From the NCBI RefSeq assembly GCF_024448165.1, contig NZ_JAMOLN010000058.1, forward strand, positions 1-45,905: a stretch of DNA of 45,905 nucleotides, read 5' to 3'. The notes under the pieces are model-generated. The model searched no databases, was not told where the DNA came from, and saw only the letters and a list, made by a program, of their open reading frames with translations. Below, piece after piece: positions 7,624 to 16,059 of this stretch; positions within the stretch are counted from its first letter, which is position 1; every line of letters begins with the position of its first letter. This stretch comes from Streptomyces longispororuber (GTDB taxonomy: Bacteria > Actinomycetota > Actinomycetes > Streptomycetales > Streptomycetaceae). A program made the translations under genes and the position numbers.

Positions 7624-8593
7624 CGTTCTCGTACGAGGAGCGCTCGTCGTCGTGCGGCGGCTTCGGCTGGCTCGGCATGCCGTCGAGCGCGGCCGGGCTG
7701 TCCGGCACCACCGGTGACGCCGGCGCCGACGGGTGCCGGGCGACGACGTGAGCGGTGCTCTCGCGGCGGTCCCGGCCGATGCGCTCCGTGGTCAGCAGGA
7801 TCAGGCCGCCGGCCGCGACGACGCCGCAGCCCAGGGCCAGCACCGTGCCGATGGTGCCGTGCCGGAACGTCTCGCCGAACAGCGTGATGCCGACGGCCGC
7901 CGCCACGACCGGGTTCACCACCGTCGCCGTCGCCAGCGGGGCGGCCAGCCCCGCACCGCGGTAGGAGGCCTGCGACAGGAGCATGCCCGTCGTGGCCAGG
8001 CCCGCGATGGCCAGCAGGCTGGGCAGCTGGGCCAGCGGGCTGCCGGACCAGTCGACGGCCACCGACTTCGTGAAGACGGACGCCATGCCGAACGCGCCGC
8101 CCGCGGCCACCGCGAGCAGCACCGCCCGCACCACCGGGTGCCGGTGAGCGGCCCGCGCCGACGTCATCAGGACGACCACGCCACCGGCCGTGATCAGGCC
8201 GACCAGCAGGCGCTCCGTGCCGTCCAGGGACTGCTCCGACGGCGTCCCGGTCAGCGCGAGGAGCCCCGCGAGACCGACCGTCGCCATGATCGCCCCGCGC
8301 CAGGCGGTCGAACCCGCTCTGCGGCCGACGAACAGGGCCGCCATGGGCAGCGCCACCACGATCGTCAGGGCGCCGAGCGGCTGCACCAGGCTCAGCGGAC
8401 CGTAGGCGAGCGCGATGACGTGCAGCAGCGCGCCCAGGCCGTTCAGGCACCCGGCGCCCCACCAGGCGGGCCTGCGCAGCGGTGCGTACGTGGATCCGGA
8501 CGTCTCGGCCACCCGCTCCTGCACGATCGCCCCGCCCGCGTAGGCGAACGCGGAGACGAGCGAGAGCAGCACGGACAGCACCAGGGCACTCAT
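7613..8593 (-). CDS. DMT-superfamily (EamA-type) transporter
   Basis: 326-residue inner-membrane protein with about ten predicted transmembrane segments, from LVLSVLLSLVSAFAYAGGAIV to VLALGCGVVAAGGLILL, in the two-repeat drug/metabolite transporter pattern. A soluble Pro/Ser-rich tail of about 50 residues follows. Conserved-looking features are the GPLSLVQPLGALTIV helix and its second-half equivalent GAGLAAPLATATVVNPVVAA. The ATG at 8593 is supported by AGGGA 6 nt upstream. It may export a metabolite or amino acid; the substrate is unknown. The last 11 bp overlap the end of the convergent Rpf-M23 gene. The 293-bp gap to glgM upstream holds no other gene that I can support. Confidence 0.85.
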   Translation of the reverse strand: MSALVLSVLLSLVSAFAYAGGAIVQERVAETSGSTYAPLRRPAWWGAGCLNGLGALLHVIALAYGPLSLVQPLGALTIVVALPMAALFVGRRAGSTAWRGAIMATVGLAGLLALTGTPSEQSLDGTERLLVGLITAGGVVVLMTSARAAHRHPVVRAVLLAVAAGGAFGMASVFTKSVAVDWSGSPLAQLPSLLAIAGLATTGMLLSQASYRGAGLAAPLATATVVNPVVAAAVGITLFGETFRHGTIGTVLALGCGVVAAGGLILLTTERIGRDRRESTAHVVARHPSAPASPVVPDSPAALDGMPSQPKPPHDDERSSYENVRS

Positions 8594-8637
8594 TTGGCGT
8601 CCCTGGCGGTGCGGCGCGGCGAACGGTCGGTTCTCAT
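8590..8637 (-). CDS. Possible 15-codon Arg-rich upstream ORF
   Basis: ATG at 8637 opens a 15-residue reading frame (MRTDRSPRRTARDAK, five Arg) whose TGA stop overlaps the ATG of the DMT transporter as ATGA. This arrangement allows translational coupling or attenuation. GGAG lies only 2 nt before its ATG, which is close for a ribosome binding site. Translation is not demonstrated and chance is quite possible. Confidence 0.25.
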   Translation of the reverse strand: MRTDRSPRRTARDAK

Positions 8638-8886
8638 GTCTCCACGATCTCTCTCTTCCGCGGATCTGTCGTCCGACCTGAGCAGGCATTGGGTCCTACT
8701 GCCGATGGAGTACGCCCCCTGCCGCGTCATCCCCAGGGCGGGTGCCCCCGGTGCGTCGGAGCACCTCGTGGCGTACGCGCTCTTCCGCACGGGCCGGTCC
8801 ATGGGTGACCATGAGGAGCGCTTCGAGCACGGATCCGAGCACCATGACCTTCAGCGAGTGTTGCCGACCGACGACGGGGGCCGCGC

Positions 8887-10050
8887 GTGCGAGTGGGACT
8901 GCTCACCCGGGAGTACCCGCCGGACGTCTACGGCGGGGCCGGTGTCCATGTCGAGTTCCTGGCGCGCGAGTTGCGCCCCCTCGTCGACCTCGAGGTCCAC
9001 ACGTGGGGCGAGGGCACGACCGACGGGGTCCGCAGGCACCGCGCGTGGCCCGCGCTCGACGGGGCGAACGACGCGCTGCGCACCCTCTCCGTGGACCTGT
9101 CCATCGCCGCCGCCCTCGAAGGCCGCGAACTGGCCCACTCGCACACCTGGTACACGGCCCTCGCGGGCCACCTGGCGGCCCTGCACCTGGGCATCCCGCA
9201 TGTGATGACCGCTCACTCCCTGGAGCCGCTGCGCCCCTGGAAGGCGGAGCAGCTCGGTGGCGGTTACGCTCTGTCGGCCTGGGCGGAACGCACCGCGATC
9301 GAGGCGGCGGACGGGGTGATCGCCGTGTCCCGGGCGATGCGCGACGACATCCTCGCCTGCTACCCCGCCCTCGAACCCAAGCGGGTGCGCGTCGTGCACA
9401 ACGGCATCGACGTCTCGCTCTACCACGCGGACCCCGGCACGGAGGTGCTGGAGCGGATCGGCGTCGACCCGGCCCGCCCCTACGTGCTGTTCGTCGGCCG
9501 CATCACCCGCCAGAAGGGCGTGCCCCATCTGCTGCGCGCGGCCCACGGACTCGCGAAGGACGTCCAGCTCGTGCTCTGCGCGGGGGCGCCGGACACCCCG
9601 GAGATCGGGCGTGAATTCCGGGAACTGGTCGAGGAGTTGAAGCGGGCGCGGGACGGCGTGCGCTGGATCCCGTCCATGCTGCCGCGCTCCGAGATCGTCC
9701 AACTCCTCACCCATGCCTCGGTGTTCGTCTGCCCCTCGGTGTACGAGCCGCTCGGCATCGTGAACCTGGAGGCGATGGCCTGCGGCACCGCGGTGGTCGC
9801 CTCCCGGGTCGGCGGCATCCCCGAGGTGGTCGCCCACGGGGAGAACGGGCTGCTCGTCCCGTACCGCGAGCAGGATCCGGAGGGCTTCGAGGCGGGGCTG
9901 GCCCGGGCGCTGAACGAGGTGGTCGCCGATCCGGGCGCGGCGCGCCGGATGGGTGAGGCGGGGCGGGAGCGGGCGGCGGCCGAGTTCGGCTGGGGTGCGA
10001 TCGCCCGACGCACGGTCGACGTGTACGAGGAGATCCTCAACGGCACGTGA
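8887..10050 (+). CDS. glgM: Actinobacterial glycogen synthase / alpha-maltose-1-phosphate synthase (GT4)
   Basis: 387-residue GT-B glycosyltransferase of family 4. The start MRVGLLTREYPPDVYGGAGVH and the nucleotide-binding EPLGIVNLEAMACGTAVVAS motif are those of the actinobacterial GlgA/GlgM group. The mycobacterial member (Rv1212c, GlgM) uses ADP-glucose and glucose-1-phosphate to make alpha-maltose-1-phosphate, the donor for GlgE; older annotations call it glycogen synthase. The Lys/Arg of the donor site is likely within GRITRQKG. The start is GTG at 8887 with GGGG upstream. It is followed 16 bp later by glgC, which supplies the ADP-glucose, so the pair forms one operon. Confidence 0.88.
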   Translation: MRVGLLTREYPPDVYGGAGVHVEFLARELRPLVDLEVHTWGEGTTDGVRRHRAWPALDGANDALRTLSVDLSIAAALEGRELAHSHTWYTALAGHLAALHLGIPHVMTAHSLEPLRPWKAEQLGGGYALSAWAERTAIEAADGVIAVSRAMRDDILACYPALEPKRVRVVHNGIDVSLYHADPGTEVLERIGVDPARPYVLFVGRITRQKGVPHLLRAAHGLAKDVQLVLCAGAPDTPEIGREFRELVEELKRARDGVRWIPSMLPRSEIVQLLTHASVFVCPSVYEPLGIVNLEAMACGTAVVASRVGGIPEVVAHGENGLLVPYREQDPEGFEAGLARALNEVVADPGAARRMGEAGRERAAAEFGWGAIARRTVDVYEEILNGT

Positions 10051-10066
10051 ATCACAGGGGGTTGAC

Positions 10067-11284
10067 ATGCGCGGTGGGCCTTCGGTGCTCGGGATCGTAC
10101 TGGCGGGAGGAGAGGGGAAGCGGCTGATGCCGCTCACCGCGGACCGGGCGAAGCCCGCGGTGACGTTCGGCGGCACGTACCGCCTCGTGGACTTCGTCCT
10201 CTCGAACCTGGTGAACGCCGACATCCTGCGGATCTGTGTCCTGACGCAGTACAAGTCGCACTCGCTCGACCGGCACGTCACCACGACCTGGCGGATGTCG
10301 AGCCTGCTCGGCAACTACGTCACGCCCGTCCCGGCGCAGCAGCGCCTCGGGCCGCGCTGGTACCTGGGCAGCGCCGACGCGATCCTGCAGTCCCTGAACC
10401 TGGTCCACGACGAACAGCCCGACTACATCGCGGTGTTCGGCGCCGACCACGTGTACCGGATGGATCCGCGGCAGATGCTCGCCCAGCACATCGAGTCCGG
10501 CGCGGGCGTCACGGTCGCGGGCATCCGCGTGCCGCGCGCGGAGGCGTCGTCGTTCGGCGTCATCACGCCCGCCCGGGACGGCACCCGCGTCGAGGCGTTC
10601 CTGGAGAAGCCGTCCGACCCGCCGGCGCTGCCGGGCACCCCGAACCAGGTGTTCGCCTCGATGGGCAACTACCTCTTCACGACGAAGACGCTCATCGACG
10701 CGATCCAGCAGGACGCCGAGGACGACGACTCCGCGCACGACATGGGCGGTTCGATCCTGCCGATGCTCACCGAGCGCGGCGTCGCCCAGCTCTACGACTT
10801 CGACGGCAACCACGTCCCCGGCGAGACGGAGCGCGACCACGGCTACTGGCGCGACGTCGGCACGCTCGACTCGTACTACGAGGCCCACATGGACCTGATC
10901 TCCGACCGTCCGGTGTTCAGCCTCGACAACCGCCGCTGGCCGATCTACACGCACCCCGGCCAGCTGCCGCCCGCCAAGTTCTGCGCGGGCGGCATCGCGA
11001 GCGAGTCGATCGTCAGCCCCGGCTGCGTCATCCGCGGCCAGGTCACCCGCTCCGTGCTCTCGCCGGGCGTCACCGTCGAGGACGGCGCGGTCGTCCAGGG
11101 CTCGGTGCTGCACGACAACGTGCGGGTGGGCCGGGGCGCGGTGGTGCGTGGCGCGGTCCTCGACAAGAACGTGGAGGTCCCGGCGGGCGCGACGATCGGC
11201 GTCAACCCGGGCCGCGACGCCGAGCTCTACACGGTCTCCAAGGCGGGCGTGATCGCGCTCGGCAAGGGCCAGGCGGTGCGCTGA
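10067..11284 (+). CDS. glgC: Glucose-1-phosphate adenylyltransferase
   Basis: 405-residue ADP-glucose pyrophosphorylase: glucose-1-phosphate + ATP to ADP-glucose + PPi, the committed step of glycogen and maltose-1-phosphate synthesis. The N-terminal nucleotidyltransferase motif GIVLAGGEGKRLMPLTADRAKPAV is intact. GADHVYRMD, the sugar-phosphate site FLEKPSDPP and YWRDVGTLDSYYEAHMDL follow. The C-terminal third is a left-handed beta-helix of hexapeptide repeats (IVSPGCVI, VLSPGVTV, VLHDNVRV). AGGGGG sits 5 nt before the ATG at 10067. The enzyme is usually allosterically controlled. It is co-oriented with glgM and convergent with the TetR gene. Confidence 0.96.
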   Translation: MRGGPSVLGIVLAGGEGKRLMPLTADRAKPAVTFGGTYRLVDFVLSNLVNADILRICVLTQYKSHSLDRHVTTTWRMSSLLGNYVTPVPAQQRLGPRWYLGSADAILQSLNLVHDEQPDYIAVFGADHVYRMDPRQMLAQHIESGAGVTVAGIRVPRAEASSFGVITPARDGTRVEAFLEKPSDPPALPGTPNQVFASMGNYLFTTKTLIDAIQQDAEDDDSAHDMGGSILPMLTERGVAQLYDFDGNHVPGETERDHGYWRDVGTLDSYYEAHMDLISDRPVFSLDNRRWPIYTHPGQLPPAKFCAGGIASESIVSPGCVIRGQVTRSVLSPGVTVEDGAVVQGSVLHDNVRVGRGAVVRGAVLDKNVEVPAGATIGVNPGRDAELYTVSKAGVIALGKGQAVR

Positions 11285-11386
11285 ACCCTCAGGGCCCGGG
11301 CACACCGCTCCCGGCAGCCGTCTTCGACCTGCGGAAAGCGCACAACGCGCGCACGGCGGTCGGCGAGCGCGTGCACAGCGCGGCCG

Positions 11387-12016
11387 CTACCGGTCGGACG
11401 GCCCCCGCTCGGGGGCGGTGCCCTCGAAGCCGTTGGCCCAGTAGCGGCCCCGGAGCGAGAGGTCGAGGAGCGTCTCCGTGGCCACCTCCGGAGACATCGG
11501 GCGCGGCTCTTCCTCCAACCACCAGTGCAGCACGGCGAGTTGCTCGCCGACCCAGGCGCGGGCCAGGACGTCGACGCTGATCCTCGGCGTGACGTTCTCG
11601 TGGGCGGCGCGCTCCCGGAACACCTCCGCCGCCGCCTGCGCCTGCGCCTGCGTGAACTGGCGCAGCGCGCGCCCGTCGCCCTCGCCGCGCAGGATCATCC
11701 GGTAGGCGTCGCGCTCCTGTTCGGCGTGCCGGAAGATCTCCAGGGCCGGTTTGCCGGTGAACCCGACCTCGGACGCCGGGACCAGCGGCCGCAGCCGCTC
11801 CGCCAGCTCGTCGAGCAGATCGGTGACGACCCGGTCGAGCAGGTCGTCCTTGTCCGTGTAGTGGCTGTAGAACGTCGCCCGCCCCAGATCGGCGCGCTCG
11901 GTGATGTCCTCCACGGTCACGGCGGCGTAGCCCCGCTCCAGGACCAGTGACACCAGCGCGTCGCGCAGCAGGCGTCGGGTGCGGCGTACTCGGCGGTCGC
12001 CCGCTTCCGGCGGCAT
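11387..12016 (-). CDS. TetR/AcrR-family transcriptional regulator
   Basis: 209-residue dimeric repressor type. The N-terminal helix-turn-helix VTVEDITERADLGRATFYSHYTDKDDLL (about 35-62) matches the TetR consensus. The C-terminal all-helical half binds an unknown ligand and resembles TetR_C domains with the VLARAWVGEQLAVLHWWLE helix. The ATG at 12016 has GAGGAG 6 nt upstream. It is transcribed away from the acyl-CoA ligase and dehydrogenase genes, with a 13-bp palindrome in the shared 133-bp gap, so it most likely controls itself and those two genes in response to an acyl-CoA or related compound. Confidence 0.9.
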   Translation of the reverse strand: MPPEAGDRRVRRTRRLLRDALVSLVLERGYAAVTVEDITERADLGRATFYSHYTDKDDLLDRVVTDLLDELAERLRPLVPASEVGFTGKPALEIFRHAEQERDAYRMILRGEGDGRALRQFTQAQAQAAAEVFRERAAHENVTPRISVDVLARAWVGEQLAVLHWWLEEEPRPMSPEVATETLLDLSLRGRYWANGFEGTAPERGPSDR

Positions 12017-12076
12017 GGTCCGGCTCCTCTCGTGTCCCTCGTCGGCGTCGGCAGCCTACACCTGATCATTGACAGC

Positions 12077-12089
12077 CAGAAAGTTTCTG
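12077..12089. promoter_or_regulatory. Candidate TetR operator
   Basis: CAGAAAGTTTCTG is a perfect 13-bp palindrome centred on one base, flanked by looser GACAGC...GCTGTC symmetry (12071-12076 and 12095-12100). It sits in the divergent gap between the TetR gene and the acyl-CoA ligase gene. A TTGACA -35-like hexamer (12069-12074) overlaps its left edge, but no matching -10 at normal spacing was seen. Confidence 0.45.
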
Positions 12090-12149
12090 TACACGCTGTC
12101 TATTAGTGGCCGCCATGACGATTTGAGCCGACGAGCGTGGGAGCAGCCC

Positions 12150-13700
12150 GTGAACCTGGGCACGTACATCACTCGAAGCAGTACCTTCTGGCCGGACAGG
12201 GAAGCCCTGGTCTGCGGTGAACGCAGGCTGACCTACCGCGAGTTGGAGCGGGTCTCCAACCGCCTCGCGTCGGCGCTGGCCGGCCGCGGGCTGACTCCGG
12301 GCCGGGCCGTCGCGACGTACGCGGGCAACTGCGCACAGGTCGTGGAGACCGAGATGGCCCTGTGCAAGAGCGGTCTCGTGCGGGTGCCGATCAGTCCCCG
12401 GCTCTCCGCCGGCGAGGTCGCGCACATCGTGGCCGACGCCGACGTGCGCGTGCTGTTCGTCGACGCGGAGCGTCTGGACACCGCCCGCGCCGCGCTCCAG
12501 AAGGCCGGCACGGACTGCCTGCTGGTCGCGTACGAGGGGCAAGGGGCGTTCGGCTACGCGGAGTTGCTCACCGAAGGGAGTGAGGAACCCGTCGCCGTCG
12601 AGGTCGACGAGCACGACCCGGCCGTCCTCAACTTCACCTCGGGATCCACCGGAAAGCTCAAGGCCGCCGTCCAGACCCAGGGCAACCGGCTGGCCAACAT
12701 GCGCAAGCGGATGATGAGTTCGCAGAGCGCGCCCTCCACCGGGGAGCGCTACCTCGCGGCCGGACCCATCACGCACGCGCCCGGCATGCCGCTGCTCGCC
12801 TCACTGGCGTACGGCTCGACCGTGGTCGTCCTGCCGCAGTGGGACACCGAGCTGTTCCTGCGCACCGTGGAGAGCGAGCGGATCACCGCCACGTTCGTCG
12901 TGCCCACGATGCTGAACATGCTGCTCGCCCACCCGGCGTCCGCCACCGCCGACCTGTCCAGCCTCAAGGCCCTGCACGTCGGCGGCGCACCGGTCGCCCC
13001 GCAGCGGCTGCGGGACGCCGTCGAGGCGTTCGGACCGATCCTCGTGCAGGGCTACGGACAGGTCGAGACGACCAGCGGCATCACCATGCTCACCCGCGAG
13101 GACATCCTCGCCGGCACCACCACCGACCCCGACCTCCTGCTGTCCTGCGGACGCCCCGTCTACGACACCGAGATACGCATCGTCGACGAGGCGGGCGAGG
13201 CGGTGCCCGCGGGGACCGTCGGCGAGGTCATCGCGCGCGGACCCGACTGCGTGCGCGAGTACTGGCACGAACCCGAACTGACCGCGCAGACCTTCAAGAA
13301 CGGCTGGGTGCACACCGGCGACCTCGGCTACCTGCGCGCGGACGGCTATCTCTTCATCGTCGACCGCAAGAAGGACATGATCATCTCCGGCGGCTACAAC
13401 GTCTACTGCAGCGAGGTCGAGGCCGTCCTCTACACCCACCCCGCCCTCGCCGAGGTCTGTGTCGTCGGCGTCCCCGACGAGCGCTGGGGCGAGGCCGTCA
13501 AGGCCGTCGTCGTGCGCAGGGCGGGCGCCGCGGCCGACGAGGACGAGATCGTCGCGTACTGCGCCGACCGGCTCGCCCGGGTGAAGAAGCCGCGGTCCGT
13601 GGAGTTCGTCGACGCGCTCCCCGTCAACCGCAACGGCAAGATCGACCGCCGCGCCGTCCGTGCGCGCTACTGGGCCGGCGCCGAGCGCCGCGTCCACTGA
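12150..13700 (+). CDS. AMP-dependent acyl-CoA synthetase/ligase
   Basis: 516-residue ANL-superfamily ligase that activates a carboxylic acid to acyl-AMP and then acyl-CoA. Core motifs in order are the P-loop FTSGSTGKLKAAV, the A5 motif QGYGQVETTSG, the A7 motif HTGDLGYL, the hinge DRKKDMIISGGYNVYCSEVE and the A10 motif PVNRNGKIDRR with its catalytic Lys. Length is normal. The GTG at 12150 (VNLGTYITRSS, a usual family start) has GGGAG 7 nt upstream. It is followed 12 bp later by an acyl-CoA dehydrogenase, so the pair probably degrades or modifies one specific acid. The substrate is not deducible. Confidence 0.92.
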   Translation: MNLGTYITRSSTFWPDREALVCGERRLTYRELERVSNRLASALAGRGLTPGRAVATYAGNCAQVVETEMALCKSGLVRVPISPRLSAGEVAHIVADADVRVLFVDAERLDTARAALQKAGTDCLLVAYEGQGAFGYAELLTEGSEEPVAVEVDEHDPAVLNFTSGSTGKLKAAVQTQGNRLANMRKRMMSSQSAPSTGERYLAAGPITHAPGMPLLASLAYGSTVVVLPQWDTELFLRTVESERITATFVVPTMLNMLLAHPASATADLSSLKALHVGGAPVAPQRLRDAVEAFGPILVQGYGQVETTSGITMLTREDILAGTTTDPDLLLSCGRPVYDTEIRIVDEAGEAVPAGTVGEVIARGPDCVREYWHEPELTAQTFKNGWVHTGDLGYLRADGYLFIVDRKKDMIISGGYNVYCSEVEAVLYTHPALAEVCVVGVPDERWGEAVKAVVVRRAGAAADEDEIVAYCADRLARVKKPRSVEFVDALPVNRNGKIDRRAVRARYWAGAERRVH

Positions 13701-13712
13701 CAGGAGACCGTC

Positions 13713-14930
13713 GTGACCTTCACCCTCACCCCGACCTACGACGACAACCCGCGCCTCCAGGACCTGGTCGAGCGGCTGCGTGACTATCTCCAGGGCGAAC
13801 TCGCCGAGTACGAGGCGGAGTCGGGGCTCGCGCCGGAGAGCGCCTACACCCGCGCCGTCCTCGAACCCGTCTGGCGGCGCAGCCGCGCACTCGGCTTCTA
13901 CGGGATCCACCTGCCCGTCGACCAGGGCGGTCAGGGCCTCACCCACACCGAACTCGCCGCCCTGAAGGAGGAGGTGGGCGCCAGCGGACGCGTCCTCCAG
14001 CACAGCGTCCTCGGTGACATGGGCGGGCCGCTGCGCGCCGGGTCGATCCTCCGGTACGCCACCGACCACCAGCTGGAGAAGTACCTGCTGCCGGTCGTCC
14101 GCGGCGAGCGGGCCTGCTGCTTCTCGCTGACCGAGACCGACGCGGGCTCCGACGTGCGGGCCATGACGACCGTCGCCGTACCGGAGGCGGACGGCGACGG
14201 CTGGCGGATCACCGGACACAAAGTGTTCTCCTCGGCCGGCCCCTTCGCCGACTTCTCCGTGCTCATCGCGCGCATGGCACCCGAGCCGGACGCCCCGGCC
14301 GACGCCCCGCCGGTGTTCTCCGCGTTCCTCGTCGACCTGGACGCGCCCGGCTGCGCCGTCCTGCCGGGCGAGACGCCGATGTCCGGCGAGCACATCGAGA
14401 GCGACATCGTGCTCGACGACTGCCGGGTCGGGCCCGAGCAGTTGCTCGGTGCCGTGGGCGACGGGCTGCGCATCGGGCTCGGCCGCGTCACCACCAACCG
14501 GCTGCTGCACTGCCCGACCGCCCTCGGCCAGGCCCGCCGCGCCCTCGACCTGACCATCGGCTTCGCCCGCACCCGCCAGGTCTTCGGCGCACCCCTCGGC
14601 GCCCTCCAGTCCGTCCAGCACAAGATCGCCGACATGGCCACCTCGTACTACGCGGCCCGCAGCATGACGTACGACGCGCTCGCCGACCTCGACGCGGGCC
14701 ACGAACCCCGTACCGAAGCCTTCATGTGCAAGCTGTTCGTCGCCGAGAACGCCTTCAGGATCGCCGACGAGGCCGTGCAGATCCACGGCAAGGCGGGCCT
14801 GGTGCGCGGCGCCGAGGTCGAAGGGATCTTCCGGCGGCTCCGCATGTTCCGGGTGCTGACCGGGTCCTCCGAGATCCAGAAGAACGGCATCGCCCGGAAC
14901 CTGCTCATGCCGGGGGAGCCACGGCCCTGA
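13713..14930 (+). CDS. Acyl-CoA dehydrogenase, ACAD10/11-like
   Basis: 405-residue FAD flavoprotein that would oxidise an acyl-CoA to the enoyl-CoA or act on a hydroxyacyl-CoA. FAD/substrate motifs CCFSLTETDAGSD and ITGHKVFSSAG, the C-terminal QVFGAPLGALQSVQHKIADM and the AVQIHGKAGL helix are clear. The usual catalytic Glu positions are not Glu: the MCAD E376 equivalent is T383 (VLTGSSEIQ), and the isovaleryl-type helix-G position is N262 (GRVTTNRLLHCPTALGQ). That LLHC segment resembles ACAD10/11 proteins. The start is GTG at 13713 with CAGGAG 6 nt upstream. The 3' end overlaps the convergent Lrp gene by 26 bp. Confidence 0.9.
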   Translation: MTFTLTPTYDDNPRLQDLVERLRDYLQGELAEYEAESGLAPESAYTRAVLEPVWRRSRALGFYGIHLPVDQGGQGLTHTELAALKEEVGASGRVLQHSVLGDMGGPLRAGSILRYATDHQLEKYLLPVVRGERACCFSLTETDAGSDVRAMTTVAVPEADGDGWRITGHKVFSSAGPFADFSVLIARMAPEPDAPADAPPVFSAFLVDLDAPGCAVLPGETPMSGEHIESDIVLDDCRVGPEQLLGAVGDGLRIGLGRVTTNRLLHCPTALGQARRALDLTIGFARTRQVFGAPLGALQSVQHKIADMATSYYAARSMTYDALADLDAGHEPRTEAFMCKLFVAENAFRIADEAVQIHGKAGLVRGAEVEGIFRRLRMFRVLTGSSEIQKNGIARNLLMPGEPRP

Positions 14931-15948
14931 CGTCGATCGGCACGGCGCCCGTGCGGTACCCGCGCTCGTCGAGGAGGTGGCCGTTGAGCTTCATCGGCCA
15001 CAGGGCCACGGCCCGGTCCACCACCGTCAGGGCCGGGACCCGCTCCGCGAGCCGGACTTCAAAGCGCTGCGCGTCGTCGACGGAGCGGACCCAGGCGATC
15101 ACCTTGAGGTTGTGGCGGCCGATCACCCCCGCGCACAGCCGCACCTCACGCGCCCCCGTGACCTGCTCGGCGACCGCCCGCAGTTCGGCGGGCGCCGCCC
15201 GGCACCACAGGATCAGCGACACCGGCCACTCGGAGAGGGGGCGGGCCACCTCGCAGCGGGTCTGCGCCATGCCCGACGCGAACAGCCGGTGCACGCGGCG
15301 CCGCACGGTGTCCGGGCTCGTACCGCAGCGCTCGGCCAGCGCCCGGTGGCCCGCCCGGCCGTCCGCCGACAGCTCCGCGAGCAACGCGTGGTCCAGCTCG
15401 GTCAGTTCGAAGACCGGCGCGTCCGCGCGGGTCTGCGCCGTCCCGGCGAGCCGGGCGATCTGCGCGGAGTCGAGGGCGCGCAGCCGCCAGCGACTGCCCT
15501 CCGTGTAGACGGTGCTCGACAGGTAGGTGCGGGTCGCGACGATGCCCGCCAGCGAGCCCAGCCGGTGCGTCACCCAGTGGGTGAGCGCCGACAGCCGCGG
15601 CGCGAGCACCGTCAGGAGGAGGTCCCGGCCGCCGCTGACGTGCTCGACCCCGATGACGTGCGGCTCCGCCATCAGCTCCCGGGCGACGGCGGAGAGCCGC
15701 CCGTTCGCGCAGTCGACCTCGACGAACGCCAGACACCCCTGGCCGGAGTCGGCGACGACCGGTGCCGGATGACAGCCGACCCAGGCGGCACCCGCCTCGG
15801 TCAGCCGGCTCCAGCGACGCGACACCGTCACCGGATCCACCCCGATCGCCGCCCCGATCCGGGCCCAACCGGCCCGCGGCGCGATCTGCAGGGCGTGCAC
15901 GAGGGCCTGATCCAGGTCGTCGAGCGCCCCGCCGAATTCCTGCACCAC
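14905..15948 (-). CDS. Double-length Lrp/AsnC-family regulator
   Basis: 347-residue regulator, about twice the usual 150 residues. The first unit has an AsnC helix-turn-helix (LDDLDQALVHALQIAPRAGWARIGAAIGVDPVTVSRRWSRL, about 8-50) followed by a RAM-like ligand domain. A second complete HTH follows (LTELDHALLAELSADGRAGHRALAERCGTSPDTVRRRVHRLF, about 180-220) with a second RAM-like domain. The protein is therefore a covalent dimer-like tandem. The start is the GTG at 15948 with AGGAG 7 nt upstream; a second GTG is at 15945. It is divergent from the M20 amidohydrolase/MFS pair, which it probably controls. GATTCAAGAACC (15974-15985) in the 111-bp gap is a weak candidate site. Confidence 0.88.
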   Translation of the reverse strand: MVQEFGGALDDLDQALVHALQIAPRAGWARIGAAIGVDPVTVSRRWSRLTEAGAAWVGCHPAPVVADSGQGCLAFVEVDCANGRLSAVARELMAEPHVIGVEHVSGGRDLLLTVLAPRLSALTHWVTHRLGSLAGIVATRTYLSSTVYTEGSRWRLRALDSAQIARLAGTAQTRADAPVFELTELDHALLAELSADGRAGHRALAERCGTSPDTVRRRVHRLFASGMAQTRCEVARPLSEWPVSLILWCRAAPAELRAVAEQVTGAREVRLCAGVIGRHNLKVIAWVRSVDDAQRFEVRLAERVPALTVVDRAVALWPMKLNGHLLDERGYRTGAVPIDVRAVAPPA

Positions 15949-16059
15949 TGCTCCACTCCTGCGTTTTCCCTGCGATTCAAGAACCGATCCTGCGCCAGGG
16001 CAGCACCCTGACGCCATTCCCCGCCGTCCCGCCGGACCGTACCAGGAGGTTCGTCCCCC

